Positions 50,087-62,315 of a stretch of DNA of 64,000 bases are shown piece after piece. This DNA is from Rhabditoides inermis. Taxonomy: Eukaryota; Nematoda; Chromadorea; Rhabditida; Rhabditidae. The notes below the pieces were generated by a model, which saw nothing but the letters and a program-made list of their open reading frames with translations, was not told where the DNA came from and did no database searches. Position numbers and translations under genes: made by a program. The stretch spans positions 277,501 to 341,500 of the forward strand of contig CAWZYM010000127.1 in NCBI GenBank assembly GCA_963966185.1, read 5' to 3'. Position 1 is the stretch's first letter. Every line of letters begins with the position of its first letter.

Positions 50087-50470
50087 TTATGCAGTGGCGG
50101 ACATGGGGAGAGTGAGGGTCTGGGCGGCTCCGGCCACTGCGTTGAAGGCGGCAGTCGCATCAGCCTGGTCGGCGGGGGCGTCAGCGTACTGGATGACCAG
50201 CTTGTCCTCCTTCGGGGCTCCGGCAGTGCGGGTGATCTCGAGGGAAGTCGTTGCTCCCGGCTCAACGAAGCCGAACACCGGCTTCACCTTGTACTCGTTG
50301 TTGTTCGAAGACTTGATCTGCAACAGACAGGATCAGATGATGTCGTCCAGACGTGGTCGACTCACCTTGAAGCAGACCTTGGCGGCTCCTCCGTTGACGA
50401 GCATGTGGGTGGAGCTTCCTCCGGCAGCGGGGACAGTGCAAGCGGGAGGGTCAGCAGTCAGGGTCGACAT
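50087..50470 (-). CDS. Sperm-specific MSP-domain small protein (SSP-type)
   Basis: Two exons, complement(50366-50470) and complement(50087-50317), with a 48-bp intron; 111 residues. It starts MSTLTADPPACTVPAAGGSS and contains SSNNNEYKVKPVFGFVEPGA and TRTAGAPKEDKLVIQYADAP, ending TLTLPMSATA. This is the single-domain MSP-like fold of nematode SSP proteins (usual length about 108-110), small cytosolic proteins of sperm associated with the MSP cytoskeleton that drives amoeboid motility. Expression is expected in the male germline and spermatocytes (family knowledge). The foldback element's end lies 14 bp past the stop, so it probably forms part of the 3' UTR. Intact. Confidence 0.93.
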
Positions 50471-50946
50471 GGTAGATGAAGAGATGAAGCGAGGCTGCGA
50501 TCTGAGGACACGACCCGCCCGCCCGCTTATGTACGCGCAATGAACAGGGAAATGAGGAGTGCTAATGAGTCACATTACGCATTCTCTCGAATCAGTCAAG
50601 TGAGACGATCTGGTTGGATTCGCATGTAAATTTTGGCTGTTGAAATCACGTTTCCATATGTCTGTTCACGCGGAACCATGTCTGATATGTGATTTGGATT
50701 CATGAACAAAACCGATTTAGCCGCACACACCACACAAATCGCGTAGTATTATGTTGTCGCTTTCTTTTCTGATTTGTAACGATCCCATCCAAATCGCGTA
50801 AGCTAAGGGGGAAGACACATTATATTGAACGAGAGAGGGGGAGAGAGAGAGAGAGATGCGTGGACTCGGTATGCATGTTATACGACACTACAACACACGG
50901 CTGTGTTTACTATATAAGGAAGTGTTTGGGGTGGGTGGACAAGAAC

Positions 50947-51984
50947 ATGTCTGCTGAGAAGGTTCTCGTCGGCGTGGCCTCTGTGGCCTCCACACTCGCC
51001 ATTGTCGCCTGCCTCGTCGTTATCCCCTCCCTCTACAACACCATCAACGAGGTCAGACTCTCTCTCCTCTCTCTTTTTTCTCTCTCTCCTCTCTCTCTCT
51101 CCTATCTCCTCTCTCTCCCTTCTTTCTCTCTCTCTCATCTCTCATCCCCCTCTTCAGGTGCACGATGAGGTGCTCGACAGCGTGAGCGTCTTCCGCGTGG
51201 AGACGGACTCTGCGTGGACGGAGATGATGGACTTCCAGGTATCCACACTCCTCTCACCACTCCTCACCAGTCCTTCCAGGTCACCGTCACCCCTCCCTCG
51301 CAGCCCCGCCAGAACCCCTTCAACTCCATCTTCCGCCAGAAGAGACAGAACTACGCCGGTCTGCCGGCGCACTGTCAGTGCGAGCCCGCCAAGCCCACCT
51401 GCCCTCCCGGCCCTCCCGGACCCCCCGGAGCGCCCGGACAGCCCGGTATGCCTGGCGCGCCCGGACCCAAGGGAGACGACAGCGCCGTCACCTATGCGCC
51501 CATGTCGTGTCCTCCCAGTGACACGGGATGCATCAAGTGCCCCGCCGGACCCACTGGACCGCCCGGTCCCGACGGACAGCCCGGACCCGCTGGAAACGAC
51601 GGCATGCCCGGACAGGCGGGACCTCCTGGATCCGATGGACAGCCTGGAGGACCCGGACCCGCTGGAGACGCTGGAGCTCTTGGAAACGACGGAACCCCCG
51701 GTATGCCCGGAGCTCCTGGGCAGGACGGACAGCGAGGACAGGGAGCCCCGGGAGGGCCCGGACCCGCTGGACCCATGGGAGCTCCCGGAAACAACGGCGG
51801 CCCCGGAATGCCCGGACAGGACGGCCAGCCCGGACCCGCGGGACCGATGGGAGCGCCCGGAAATCCGGGAGCACCCGGATCGGACGGACAGCCCGGACAG
51901 CCCGGTGGACCCGGACTTCCCGGAAACGACGCAGCCTACTGCCCCTGCCCGCCCCGCTCGGCAGCTTTCGTCCGCCGCCACTAA
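50947..51984 (+). CDS. Nematode cuticle collagen
   Basis: Three exons (50947-51051, 51158-51238, 51280-51984), about 296 residues, the normal size for nematode cuticle collagens. The N-terminal hydrophobic segment [20 protein letters not shown] is a type II membrane anchor/signal. A subtilisin-type processing site FRQKRQNY follows near residue 80. Cysteine clusters [23 protein letters not shown] and YCPCPP flank two Gly-X-Y blocks with many Pro in Y position (for example [19 protein letters not shown]). The chain ends AAFVRRH. It trimerises in the hypodermis and is secreted into the cuticle. Intron 1 is CT-rich. No breaks. Confidence 0.95.
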
Positions 51985-52304
51985 ATGTAGACTCACAGAT
52001 CGAGCAACGCTCATCGATAAACATTCGCATTCACAACTGTTTCATTCGCATTCGAATTGTTTCAGTGCCGCCTTCTTCATTATTCTTGGGTTGCGACAAG
52101 GAAAATAATATGATGCTCTAATAGTTCCGTTCGTTCAGCATTCCGGGATATGAGAACATTTGACTTTCATTTTTTTCACAGAAGTTTGTGAATTTCAAAA
52201 AAAATACATGATTGATTGTGGGAATGATGCTAATAATGAAATAACACGTATATTTTCATTTCCTGTGCCGTCATTCTCCCGTCGCTCCGGCTGCGAGCGG
52301 TGCA
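51985..52304. other. Spacer between collagen gene and next gene
   Basis: AT-rich, no gene seen. It should hold the collagen 3' UTR (possible AATAAT signal near 52104) and the promoter of the gene starting at 52305. Confidence 0.5.
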
Positions 52305-52373
52305 ATGGCGGATGTGCCTTGGGAGGGCGCAGGGATACTCTTACAAGTACGTCTCTCTCTTACTCTCATCTCT

Positions 52374-52409
<36 letters not shown>

Positions 52410-52471
52410 TCTCTCTCCCTCTCTCCCTCCCTCCCCTCTCTCTCTCTCTCTCTCTCTCCCTCTCCCTCCCT

Positions 52472-52546
<75 letters not shown>

Positions 52547-53308
52547 CACTCCCTCACTGGACACCTCAGTGCCTCCTCCTCCTCCCTCTACTCGTCTTCT
52601 GTACGCGGAAGAAGACAACTCTGCCGCCGGCCCCACCGAAATCGCCCTCGGCCTCTCCCGCGTCTGTCCGCCCCACGCCCGGTTTCTCTCCCGCGCCCGC
52701 CCCCGCCGACACGCCCCCACTCGCTCCGCCCACCGCCAAGCCGCCCACCACGCTCACCGCGCAGACCAAGCAGTCGTTGCCGCGCGATCGGCGGGCGCTC
52801 TCGTCACCGGGCAGTGTGGCTCGGGACGGGGAGCAGTGGGACAAGGACTCGGTGTGGTGGGTGTGGGTGAACGACGAGCTGATCCACAAGAAGTGCGGCA
52901 TGGCAGACGGGGGAGTGGAGTGCTCGCAGCGAGTCTGCGCCATCCACCGCGTCGAAGAGCCCAGGGAGTACTTCCGCACACAACAAGGTGGATTCCTAAG
53001 TGACAATGTAACGGCCGCTTGCCTGGCGGAGAGAGAGAGAGTATGTTGAGAGTAGAGTGTAGTTTGTGATTTCAGAGGCGATCGAATGGGCGCGCGAGCA
53101 CAGCGTACGCGAGGCGACCATAAACAAGTGGCACGATGAAGAGGACAGGAAGCGGAGGGAGGCAATCAACGAAAAGTACGAGAAGGAGAAGCAGGCGAAG
53201 ATGGAGGCGAGGAAAGCGGCCATCGCCAAGAGGGCCGCCGCCAAGGCAGCCGCAAAGGCCGCCGCCGAGGAGCTGAAGCAAGAGGCCGACACTCAATCGG
53301 CAGAGTGA
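52305..53308 (+). CDS. Small single-pass membrane protein with C-terminal Ala/Lys/Glu coiled coil
   Basis: Three exons (52305-52346, 52570-52987, 53076-53308) joined in frame; about 230 residues. It starts MADVPWEGAGILLQ followed by a hydrophobic stretch CLLLLPLLVFC that would be a signal anchor, then KK. A Pro/Ser-rich linker leads to a conserved-looking domain with DKDSVWWVWVNDELIHKKCG and SQRVCAIHRVEEPREYF. It ends in a long charged helix (WHDEEDRKRREAINEKYEKE, then Ala/Lys-rich AKRAAAKAAAKAAAEELKQE). Intron 1 is almost entirely CT repeat (52378-52543). Unrecognised family; the domain after the linker probably faces the cytosol or secretory lumen depending on topology, which cannot be told. 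Confidence 0.75.
52378..52543. repeat. (CT)n intronic microsatellite
   Basis: Near-pure CT with a few CCCT interruptions filling intron 1 of the 52305 gene, ending about 25 bp before the acceptor. Confidence 0.9.
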
Positions 53309-53926
53309 CTCCACTAATCGATAAAAGGTGTTTTCAAACACGTTGTGTATGCTACTTGATGAGTTAGAACCGTGCGACTCTCTTTATGCCCCATTCTCAT
53401 TCTCCCTCTGGCGATTTGGTTGGAATGGTTGGGTTCTTTTATCTTTTTAAAAGAAAGCTCTGTCATTTCGATATATTTCTACGAGTTCTTTCTCGCAAAA
53501 GATGAGCCTGGTCATTTTACCATGTGATAACTGAATGAATAACTATAGTGGGCCCGCAAATGAGTTCCACTCTTTTCACGAGAGACATTAGGGTGGTTAG
53601 ACAACGATCAGAACATGTTTTCAATTTGACAAAACTTTGCGCGGGTAGCAAAGTTCGAACCCTCGGACCGCTGCATCCTAAGCAAGAGCGTTACCACTAT
53701 GCAACGTGAACATGTGGTACGTTCAAAACCCACACGAATGTTTTCAACGAAAAATCCTGAGCTAGTGCGAGCCTATTATAACTCGTTCAGAGATCTCGTT
53801 TTTAAATACCAACAAAAATGCAAAATTCGCATCTTTATTGTTTTATTTAATGTGTTAATAAGGGCGTGGTTTCTTAATTGAGAATTGTGTGTCTTTTGTC
53901 TTGTCCCCTTCTCTCTTCTTCTTTTT
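53309..53926. other. Spacer between convergent genes
   Basis: Lies between the 3' ends of the 52305 gene (+) and the small secreted gene (-). Contains the tRNA-like sequence described separately. No gene otherwise. Confidence 0.5.
53640..53707 (-). tRNA. tRNA-Pro(AGG)-like sequence, degenerate
   Basis: The minus strand has an A-box-like TAGTGGTAACGC, an anticodon arm CTTGC-TTAGGAT-GCAGC with AGG in the loop and a B box GGTTCGAACTT with a weak T stem. The acceptor stem does not pair well and one anticodon-stem pair is a mismatch, so it is probably a tRNA pseudogene or the head of a tRNA-derived SINE. Confidence 0.3.
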
Positions 53927-54208
53927 TCACGCAGTTTGCGCAATCTTCGCAAGCTCCTCTGGAGTCATATCCGGGCACCTATCGTATCCTCCGTCGTCTT
54001 TCTCCTTCGCTGCTCCTGTCGACGAAGCCTACGGTAGATTACAGTAACCAAGGTGTACGGTAGAGTAAAGTACCTTCGGGGGTGCGCCGCCTGCAGGGGG
54101 CGGGGCTTTGGCGGCCGGAGGCGGAGGAGGCGGAGCCTTCTTTCCTCCACAAGCAGTCAACACAAGGACAGCCAGAACCATCTAGAAAGAAGGGATGAGA
54201 GAGGGGGG

Positions 54209-54247
<39 letters not shown>

Positions 54248-54253
54248 GTTAGG

Positions 54254-54285
<32 letters not shown>

Positions 54286-54339
54286 GGAGAGACTAACCTG
54301 CACAAAGACAACCTCGTAAATTGATAGTAAATTGAACAT
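53927..54339 (-). CDS. Small secreted Gly/Pro-rich nematode protein
   Basis: Three exons, complement(54298-54339), complement(54074-54181), complement(53927-54028), joined in frame to 83 residues. It reads MFNLLSIYEVVFVQ, then MVLAVLVLTACGGKK, APPPPPPAAKAPPPAGGAPP, and DRCPDMTPEELAKIAQTA. The hydrophobic start followed by CGGKK and a Pro/Ala spacer resembles a family of tiny predicted secreted proteins in rhabditid nematodes. The second methionine sits directly behind TTTCTAG, so trans-splicing onto exon 2 with start there is an alternative, leaving 69 residues and a good signal peptide. Intron 1 holds a GA array; intron 2 is built of TACNGTA motifs. Function unknown. Confidence 0.7.
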
Positions 54340-54769
54340 CACAAAGATGTGGCACGCGAGGCGGCCTCACGCCAAAGAGACTGTTAGAAAAATGGAAGCT
54401 TTCACGGCCGAAAATGACTCGATGTCTCTGAAAACCACCCAGACAATGGAAATGATGCAAACAATTATGACAGATCGATCCAAAGTTATTTCAATGTGCT
54501 TCAGAAGTTTCTTGCTGGACGTAACATCATAACAATTTATCTATCAAAATAAAACATGTATACATATAAATATAAATATTCATAAACAAGTGAGGTCAAA
54601 GTGAACAAAAGCGGATGCCAACAATGGGACAGAGTGAGAGATTCAGGCACATAGCAACAAAACGTATTGCAGAGTACAAACTAGAAAATAAACAAACCAC
54701 AGCGCATATTGCAAATCATAAAACACATATTGATACACTTCAAGCAGAGGACAGATCGAGGAGGTGGAA
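54340..54769. other. Spacer between the small secreted gene and the ADAM17-like gene
   Basis: AT-rich, no gene seen. It should contain the ADAM 3' UTR and, on the same strand, the start region of the small secreted gene, about 430 bp downstream. Confidence 0.5.
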
Positions 54770-56491
54770 TCAGTAATACCCATCCTCGTCTCCATTTCCT
54801 CTCGCGGGTCCATCGTAGCCCCTTTCGTACCCTCCCCCTCCAGACTCTTCCCATTCCTCCCAGCCGTCTGCATACGCATCGACCACCTACAAAATGCACA
54901 TCTTCCTCTCTCTCTCCCTCCCTCTCTCTCTCTCTCTCCCTCCCTCTCTCCCTCTCCCACCTCTGGATGCTGATCGCAGTGCACCTCTCTCAACTTCGGT
55001 CTCCTCGCCTCCGCCTGCCGCGCCGCCTGCTGGTCCTGCAACCACAAAACAAGAGCTACTCACAGATGACCGTCAATCGTTGACAAAGACCGACAATCAC
55101 TTATCACAACTGTCGAAAGAACAGAAACAGTGTGTGCTCTTTTATTTTAGGTTGATACATTGCAGTCAAGCTCGTACATGATCCATACGTCAAATCCAGG
55201 TAGAGCCGTCCGTACAAGTGTGTTCGCGTGCAACCCGCTGACCCACCATGTAGTTGACACACATGCTGGCCGGGCACCACACCAGTAGGGAGACGACCAC
55301 CACGATAGCCACCAGGTTAGACTTGACAAACGGCCCTGCAACGAAAATCCACGAATCATATAATGGGGACATGTCAAACACATTTCGCAATACTAATAAT
55401 TTATAGGGGTTTAAACAAGTCAAGCAAAAAAATATATACAAACATGAAAAGAAACCAAATAGGAATTACGAGAGTGCACAAAGTGCATCTTGCATCTACC
55501 TTAACCTCTCAATGATGCTCGCAGTGCAAACTCGTCTAAACATAGGAACTCACAGAACGTGTTCCTGTCGATGTTGTCGAGGTAGGCCCAGATGTTGCGG
55601 GACGCGTCAGCCACCTCGCGCACGCACACGGACTGCGAAACGAATAGATATGGTTCTAGCAATAAGTCGCGCGCTACGGGGTAGATCAGATGAAGACGGA
55701 AGTCCAGCTCTGGTGTGGCCGATATACTTGCCCACCCCACCTGTCTGCAGCTGCCGACGACACACCATGTGCCGTCTGCCAGATCGCCCGCGCCTTCCTC
55801 CGGCACACACGGCGCCGACTCGCTCGCCTTGCAGCAGCGCCGACACGACTCCGACACTGCAAACGAACTTGCTCACATATGAAAATCCTATTCATCACGT
55901 GTTGATAACATCTGTGTTATAATCACGTTTATCCCAATGACACCGAGGACTGTTCGACAGTTGGACTGACCATTCTGGCCAATGACACTGAGGACTGTTC
56001 GGTTGGACTGACCATACAGTTGGACTGACCATTCTGGCATATGCAGGGCAGCTTGCCGATCTGTGCGCGCCTGCAGTACGGCATGCACACGCCCGAGCGA
56101 CACTCGCCCGCGTCCACGCAGATGGAGCCGTCGGCCGTCGGAGCGGGGGACGGACACGCGCCTGAGTGACCCCTGCAAAAGGTTCTCATGAAACGACCAT
56201 AACCACTTGAGCACAAATAGTTTACTGACGTGCAGTTGCTGGCCTGCTGGCAGGCTCCAAAGTCGCCGTCGGCGCATGTGTGGTTGGTGGGTAGGAAGGC
56301 GCAGAGCGGCGAGCAGCAGGGCTCGTTGCGGGGCGAGCACAGCGCGCCTCGCGAGAACAGGCACGACGAAGTGCAGCACGAACGGGTGCCCGCTATGGAA
56401 AAGACTCAACGAACTGTATGTTTCACACCCACTCTATAAACACATGGTAAACGAAATTGGTGATTCATGAACATAAACGTGCAAAATAAAA

Positions 56492-56538
<47 letters not shown>

Positions 56539-59500
56539 GGGGGGGGGACTAATCGACTGACCCCTGGTGCTGACATAGTCTCCGTCGTCGCAATGCTCGC
56601 CCGGCTCCACCACTCCATTCCCACAGTACGCCACTGCCTGCGAGGGAAACACAAGGTCACAAGTCTCTCTCTCTTTCTCTCTCTCTCTCCCTCTCTCGGC
56701 AGTGCACAGACGAAGAGAGTGCGCACTGAACCACTGGAAGTAATCGATAGATCGATGAATGAGGCAGAGACGCAGAGTGAACCAGGCAATGATGCTGCGG
56801 ATCACTCAAGAGCCGATGTAGTAAGAGAGAACGAGAATGGAGAGGAAAGGCCGCATGCGAGCCGCGATACCGCTTTGATAAGAGAAAGCGAGGAGATGAG
56901 TGGAATAGAGTCCAGCCAGCTGTCAGCTGGTGTGACTGTGCGAGAAGAGAGATCGCAGTCTGATCTACCAACGTCCGAGGAGGCGAGTCAAGACGGACCG
57001 GTCGAACAATACCAATCAATGGAATCGATAACTGAAAGCGGAAATGAGCACGTAGATGCGAGTTCGTCAATGGAAGACGAGCCGGCGATGCAAGGAAATG
57101 ATGAATTCGAAGAATATCGAGTGCAAAGTGAGCTGACCAGGTCGGCGATGGCCTGTCTCAATCACAGTGAGGGTACAAATTCGCGGATGAGCAATCAAGC
57201 AATCCATGCCTACCTCATATCGAGATACCGTAATACGAGCACATATGTGATGAACCCCGCTATCGTGCGTGGAGTGATATGGAAATACAAAGGAAGCGAG
57301 ATCGCACTGTGTAACGCAATGCGAGACGCAAGGTACAGTAAAGTGGTGCTACCGTACCACTACAACAATCACTGGATGCTGGTTGTGGCTGATAAGTCTC
57401 ACAGCACGACTACCGTATACGATCCTAGACAATGTAACTCGATCGATAATCGATCGATTGATAAACTGGAGCGCTTGTTTGGCAGCGAGATACAGTATGC
57501 CGAGCCTGCCACCTACAGTAGGCAAGAGAGAATGGAAAAGAATTGTGGGCTGAGAATTGTGATGATTCTCGAACAATTAATCGATAATCGACCGCTTTTT
57601 CACTCGATTGGAGAGCTAGAACAGCTGAGAGTGAGAATGAGAACAACGATTCATAATGAGAGAACGAGTCAGATACCGAAACTCATGGATATTGACTTGT
57701 CCCACATGCAGGTGAACCCCATGCCACTTCCAGTGAAGGGGAGTTGGCTGGAGAAGCTAAATCAGACGACCTCGTTCGAACAGGTCGAGTATGTAGCTGA
57801 TCAGTTCGTGAAATTTGCATACCTTAAGAGGAAAGAGAGACACGCGGAAGCGTGTAAACTGTTGGAGGATGAGTTGCCGTCATGCGAAGCTCTCGCTGAT
57901 CGGACAATACAACCAAAACAAAACAAAAAGAGGCAAGGCTGCGCCCCTAGGAAGCAGAACGATTTGAGGATACTGTATAAGGAAAACAAAGCACATGCGG
58001 TGAAACGTATTCTCGGCGAAGAGTCGAAAGATTGCGAAATTGGAATCAACAAAGTGGAAAGTTATTTCCGAAAGACGACTACGGTCGCGCCATGTGATTA
58101 TGATGCTGTGAGGCGGCTAGCCGCCAATCTACCCAAGTTGAACATCTCCGGCTCATTGTTGAGGCGGTTCGGACAAAACGAAGTGATGACTGTCTTGAAA
58201 AATAAGCCTAATACGGCGCCGGGACCGGATGGCACTATGTATAGTGACCTTATTCTGGCCGATCCTGAAGGACTGTTCATTACTGAATTGTTCAATCGAT
58301 GCATGCGAGAACAGCGCATCCCGAAAAGCTGGAAAGAAACGAATACGTCTCTCATCTACAAGAAGGGAGACGAGATGGATATTGAAAACTGGCGACCGAT
58401 CAGTCTTATGAATGTTCTGTACAAAGTGTACACGGGTCTCTTGACAAAGAGAATGTGCGCGATTAAAGGAATGATTAGTGATTGCCAGAAGGGCTTCACG
58501 AATAGAGAAGGTACATTGGAGAACATTGCTCTTCTCCGAACACCGATTCAGCATGTCAAAGCGATAAAAGGTGACATCTGTGTATCATGGCACCTTGCCA
58601 ATGCTTTTGGCAGCGTGCCACACATAGCGATACTCGAGGCCCTCAGGGCTCTTGGCTTTCCGCCCGAATTTCGACACATCATTGCGGACTTGTACGATGG
58701 AGCATCATTCCGCGTAAATACAAAGCACGATCAAACTAAAAGCATATCAATGAATGCAGGTGTGAAACAGGGTGACCCAATCTCACCTATCTTGTTCAAT
58801 ATTGTGCTGGAAATGATCATTCGAGCACATCTAAAGAGAGTGAAACCTATGGAAATCCTTGGACAGAGGTTTTCACTGCTGGCTTTTGCTGATGACATGG
58901 CTGTGATCACGAAGAATCATTCGGACATGCAATATCAGCTTGAGAGAATGGCAGCTGACGCAAACCAGATCAATCTGATATTCAAGCCACGCAAGTGCGG
59001 CACACTCACTATCCAAAAAGGGAGGGTGATTACGAAAGAAACAAAGATGTATGACCAGTGCATTACTGTACTCGGTGAATCAGACAGTTACAAGTATCTA
59101 GGTGTCAATGTCGGTTTTCGCGATATAGTCGAACCGACTGAATCACTCGAGCACATGAAAATCGATATGAGGAAGCTGGCAGCAGCCAGAGGCTCGCTCA
59201 GTGGCGATCAGCTGAGAGACGCAATCAAGACATTTGTGATTTCGCGCCTATACTATTTTGCGATGAATGACAAGTTGGCAATGAGCAGCATTGATGAGCT
59301 GGAAAGGACGCTCGCAACAACTGTTGCCCACATACAGAATGTGAAGGGTGGAGTGCCGAAGCCGTACTTGTACTGCTCGAAAGGCTACCATATGCAACAT
59401 CCGAAAGACATCATGTATACTGGTAATATAAACACGACAATGAAGCTGTTGTGGTCGGACGATGACTATATAAAGAATGTGTTTTGGAATCTTCTGGAAT

Positions 59501-62166
59501 ACATTTCAGTAACTTGGATTGGAGTGCAAGAGGCAATCACGCTTGATAAGAAAGAGATGTGTGCACGCTATTTGAATGATGAGCAGTTGGGATACCGTAT
59601 CGGGTCATACGGTAGCCGGACAAATGTGATGCGCAACTGCCGAGAGGCGGTGCGACACTTCAGAAAGACAATGCACGTTTTCGATGTGAAATGTGTGAAT
59701 GGTGAGCTGGTGGTTGAAATGCAAGCAACCCCAGCCAGCAAAAAATCGATAACCGATAGGAAGATGAAACATCTCCTCAAACGGAGAATCACGTGTGCGC
59801 TGGACGAGTGCAACATTGAGAGAATGAGTACCGAATATTCGATGATCGGAAACAATTTTGACATGTTTGTGCAAGACAATCGAAATGTGAAAATTCTGCG
59901 AGGCAAATTGCCGCAGGCAGTAACTGAGAGTGCGATTGAGTGGAGACACCGAGCATTGCTCGATAATCTTCCTCTGAAAGGATCGAGATTCAATTCGAAG
60001 AATGCAGAATCAGACAAGATGTGCTCTGTGTGCAACGAGAGAAAGATTGAGACGCTTGCTCACGTGCTCAATGGGTGTGAGGCTCATTTGAAAACGGGAG
60101 TGACGGACAGGCATAACAACATTCAAGACATAATAGTGGCTGCTGCGGAAAAGAGCGCAGTGAATCAAAATGCTTGGATTGAGACTGATACGCGCAATGC
60201 GATAGATGGAGGAAACCTCCGCCCTGACATTGTGCTAAAAAGAGAGAGTGAAAAAGAAGTGGTGATAGTGGATGTGCGTGTCTCTTTTGGAAAGGGAATC
60301 GAGTCATTCCACAACGCCGCTGCTGATAAGATCGATAAGTACACTGTTATTGCTGAAACATATAAAGGGCTGGGATACAAAGTGTCTCTTCACCCTTTCC
60401 TTGTCAGTTCTCTCGGTGACTATTGGAAAGAGAATGATAGTGCGATGAAAGCTCTTGGAATTCCAAAGACGGAGTGGAATGACTTGATTAGTCAGATCCA
60501 ATGCGAGACTCTTGAGTTTTCAAAAGCTATATATTACTTGCATACATTGGGGGAGAGTTACAACCCAAAATATGGAAATACTAGACCAGAAAAGGCACTG
60601 AAGATGATTGCGAGATACAAAGAAAGATACGAGAGAACCCGACTACAGCGAGAAGTTGGGCAGTGAGATAAGCAATCTGGTCATGTCACAATACAACACT
60701 GATACTGTACTCGTGTAGGGCTGTCTCTCTCCCCGCGACAAGGGGACCAAGAGAGCTGTCCGATAGTGCGCGATACAGCCGGCCGCAGCCCCGCTCGCCC
60801 GACGCCTCGAGGATGCTGCGACCAAGCTTCTGCTGCTGAGGGACCAACGACGGACGCGGCCGGACCCAAGTCATTTGCCAACTACCCAAGATAAACTCCA
60901 AACTCCCCCAATGCCATACGATTTGAGATAAATCATTTCAATCAAATCCCACTCTCTCCCTCCCTCCCTCCCCCCCCCCCTCTCTCTCCCCCCTCTCACC
61001 TCCTCCTCCAGACACATCTCCGCCCTCGCTGCCAGCACGCGACGCACCGCGCGCACAGAACACGGAGAGAACTTCTGTATTGTAGAATAAATCCTAGTTT
61101 TAAAATCGGCTATATATTTTATATGCAATTTTTGTCGTGTTACCTAAAAATGCAAATAATTGGAAATACCACTCAATTGCAACAATAAAACATTTTGAAA
61201 CATATATCATACAATCAACTCATACAAATGTGTCAATCACGCACATTGTTGTTTTCGTCGTATCCGGAGACGGTGAAGGAGTACATGATGTACTTGCCGC
61301 CTCGGTTGAACCGCGGGGAGCACTCCTCCCCGCCCTCCCCTCCCTCTCCCTCGTTGTCGTGCGTCGCGCCCCAAGAGTGACCGTACTCTAAATAGAAAAA
61401 ATCATCGCAAGCTATACAAGATAAAGATCACAATCACGCTCGGATACGTTAAGTTTCACAATTCAACATTCAGTATCACTAACTCGGTCAGGATTCATGT
61501 TCAGATATGATGTGTAGACACATGTATTCATCCCGACCCACCATGTGCCGCGACAATGTCCATCTCTCTGGTGACGAGCAGGTAGTCGCTCTGTCCGTTC
61601 GATCCGAACGCCGACGTCATGAGGGTGTTGAAGCGGCGGCCGACGCTGTCCTGCTGATCCACACACATATAGCCTGCGCCGGAGCGAGAGTTTTCGGTCT
61701 ACCACGCTTGCAGTTCAAAATACGGTGATGTAACCATTCAACTCTCTTGTTTTGCGCGCTATTGCCGCGAGCTGACTCTCCGTCATTCACTGATCAACCC
61801 TACAGCGCGCGGCTCATCGAGAGAATCGAATTATAGTCGCCCCGTGCACCCACCGTGTTCGAGCAGATGCCCCCGTAGCCGCTCTTCGAGTCAGCCACCC
61901 ACGACAGACCGATCGCGGAGAGCGAACCTGCAAAGTACACAAATTTTCATCAGACAGAAACTGTCCCGTATGTCCTCCGAAAACCCCACATTCCACTTTC
62001 ATGTCGAAAAAAACGCACAATATGATGCAGTGATTTCCGTAGTACCAAAGTGAGAGGCAAAAAACCCGCTGACCATCGAAGGACTGTGCTGTGACGAGGT
62101 GGACGAGACAGTAGTCGGGCGCGTCGTCACGCTCGTGATGGGTGAAGGCCTGCGGGGGAAGTGTCA

Positions 62167-62207
<41 letters not shown>

Positions 62208-62216
62208 GGGAGAGAA

Positions 62217-62252
<36 letters not shown>

Positions 62253-62267
62253 AAGAGAGACAGGGGA

Positions 62268-62315
<48 letters not shown>

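Noticed and set aside
56467..56754. N-terminal extension of the NeSL-like ORF
   Set aside because: It crosses the ADAM exon at 56565-56643 in antisense and a GA/CT repeat; the element's own start is more likely at 56755.
60866..60900. CAACTACCCAAGATAAACTC resembling a spliced leader (SL1 contains TTACCCAAG) beside the NeSL-like element
   Set aside because: Only nine bases match, the downstream SL RNA body and Sm site are absent, and it lies on the wrong side for an SL-exon insertion.
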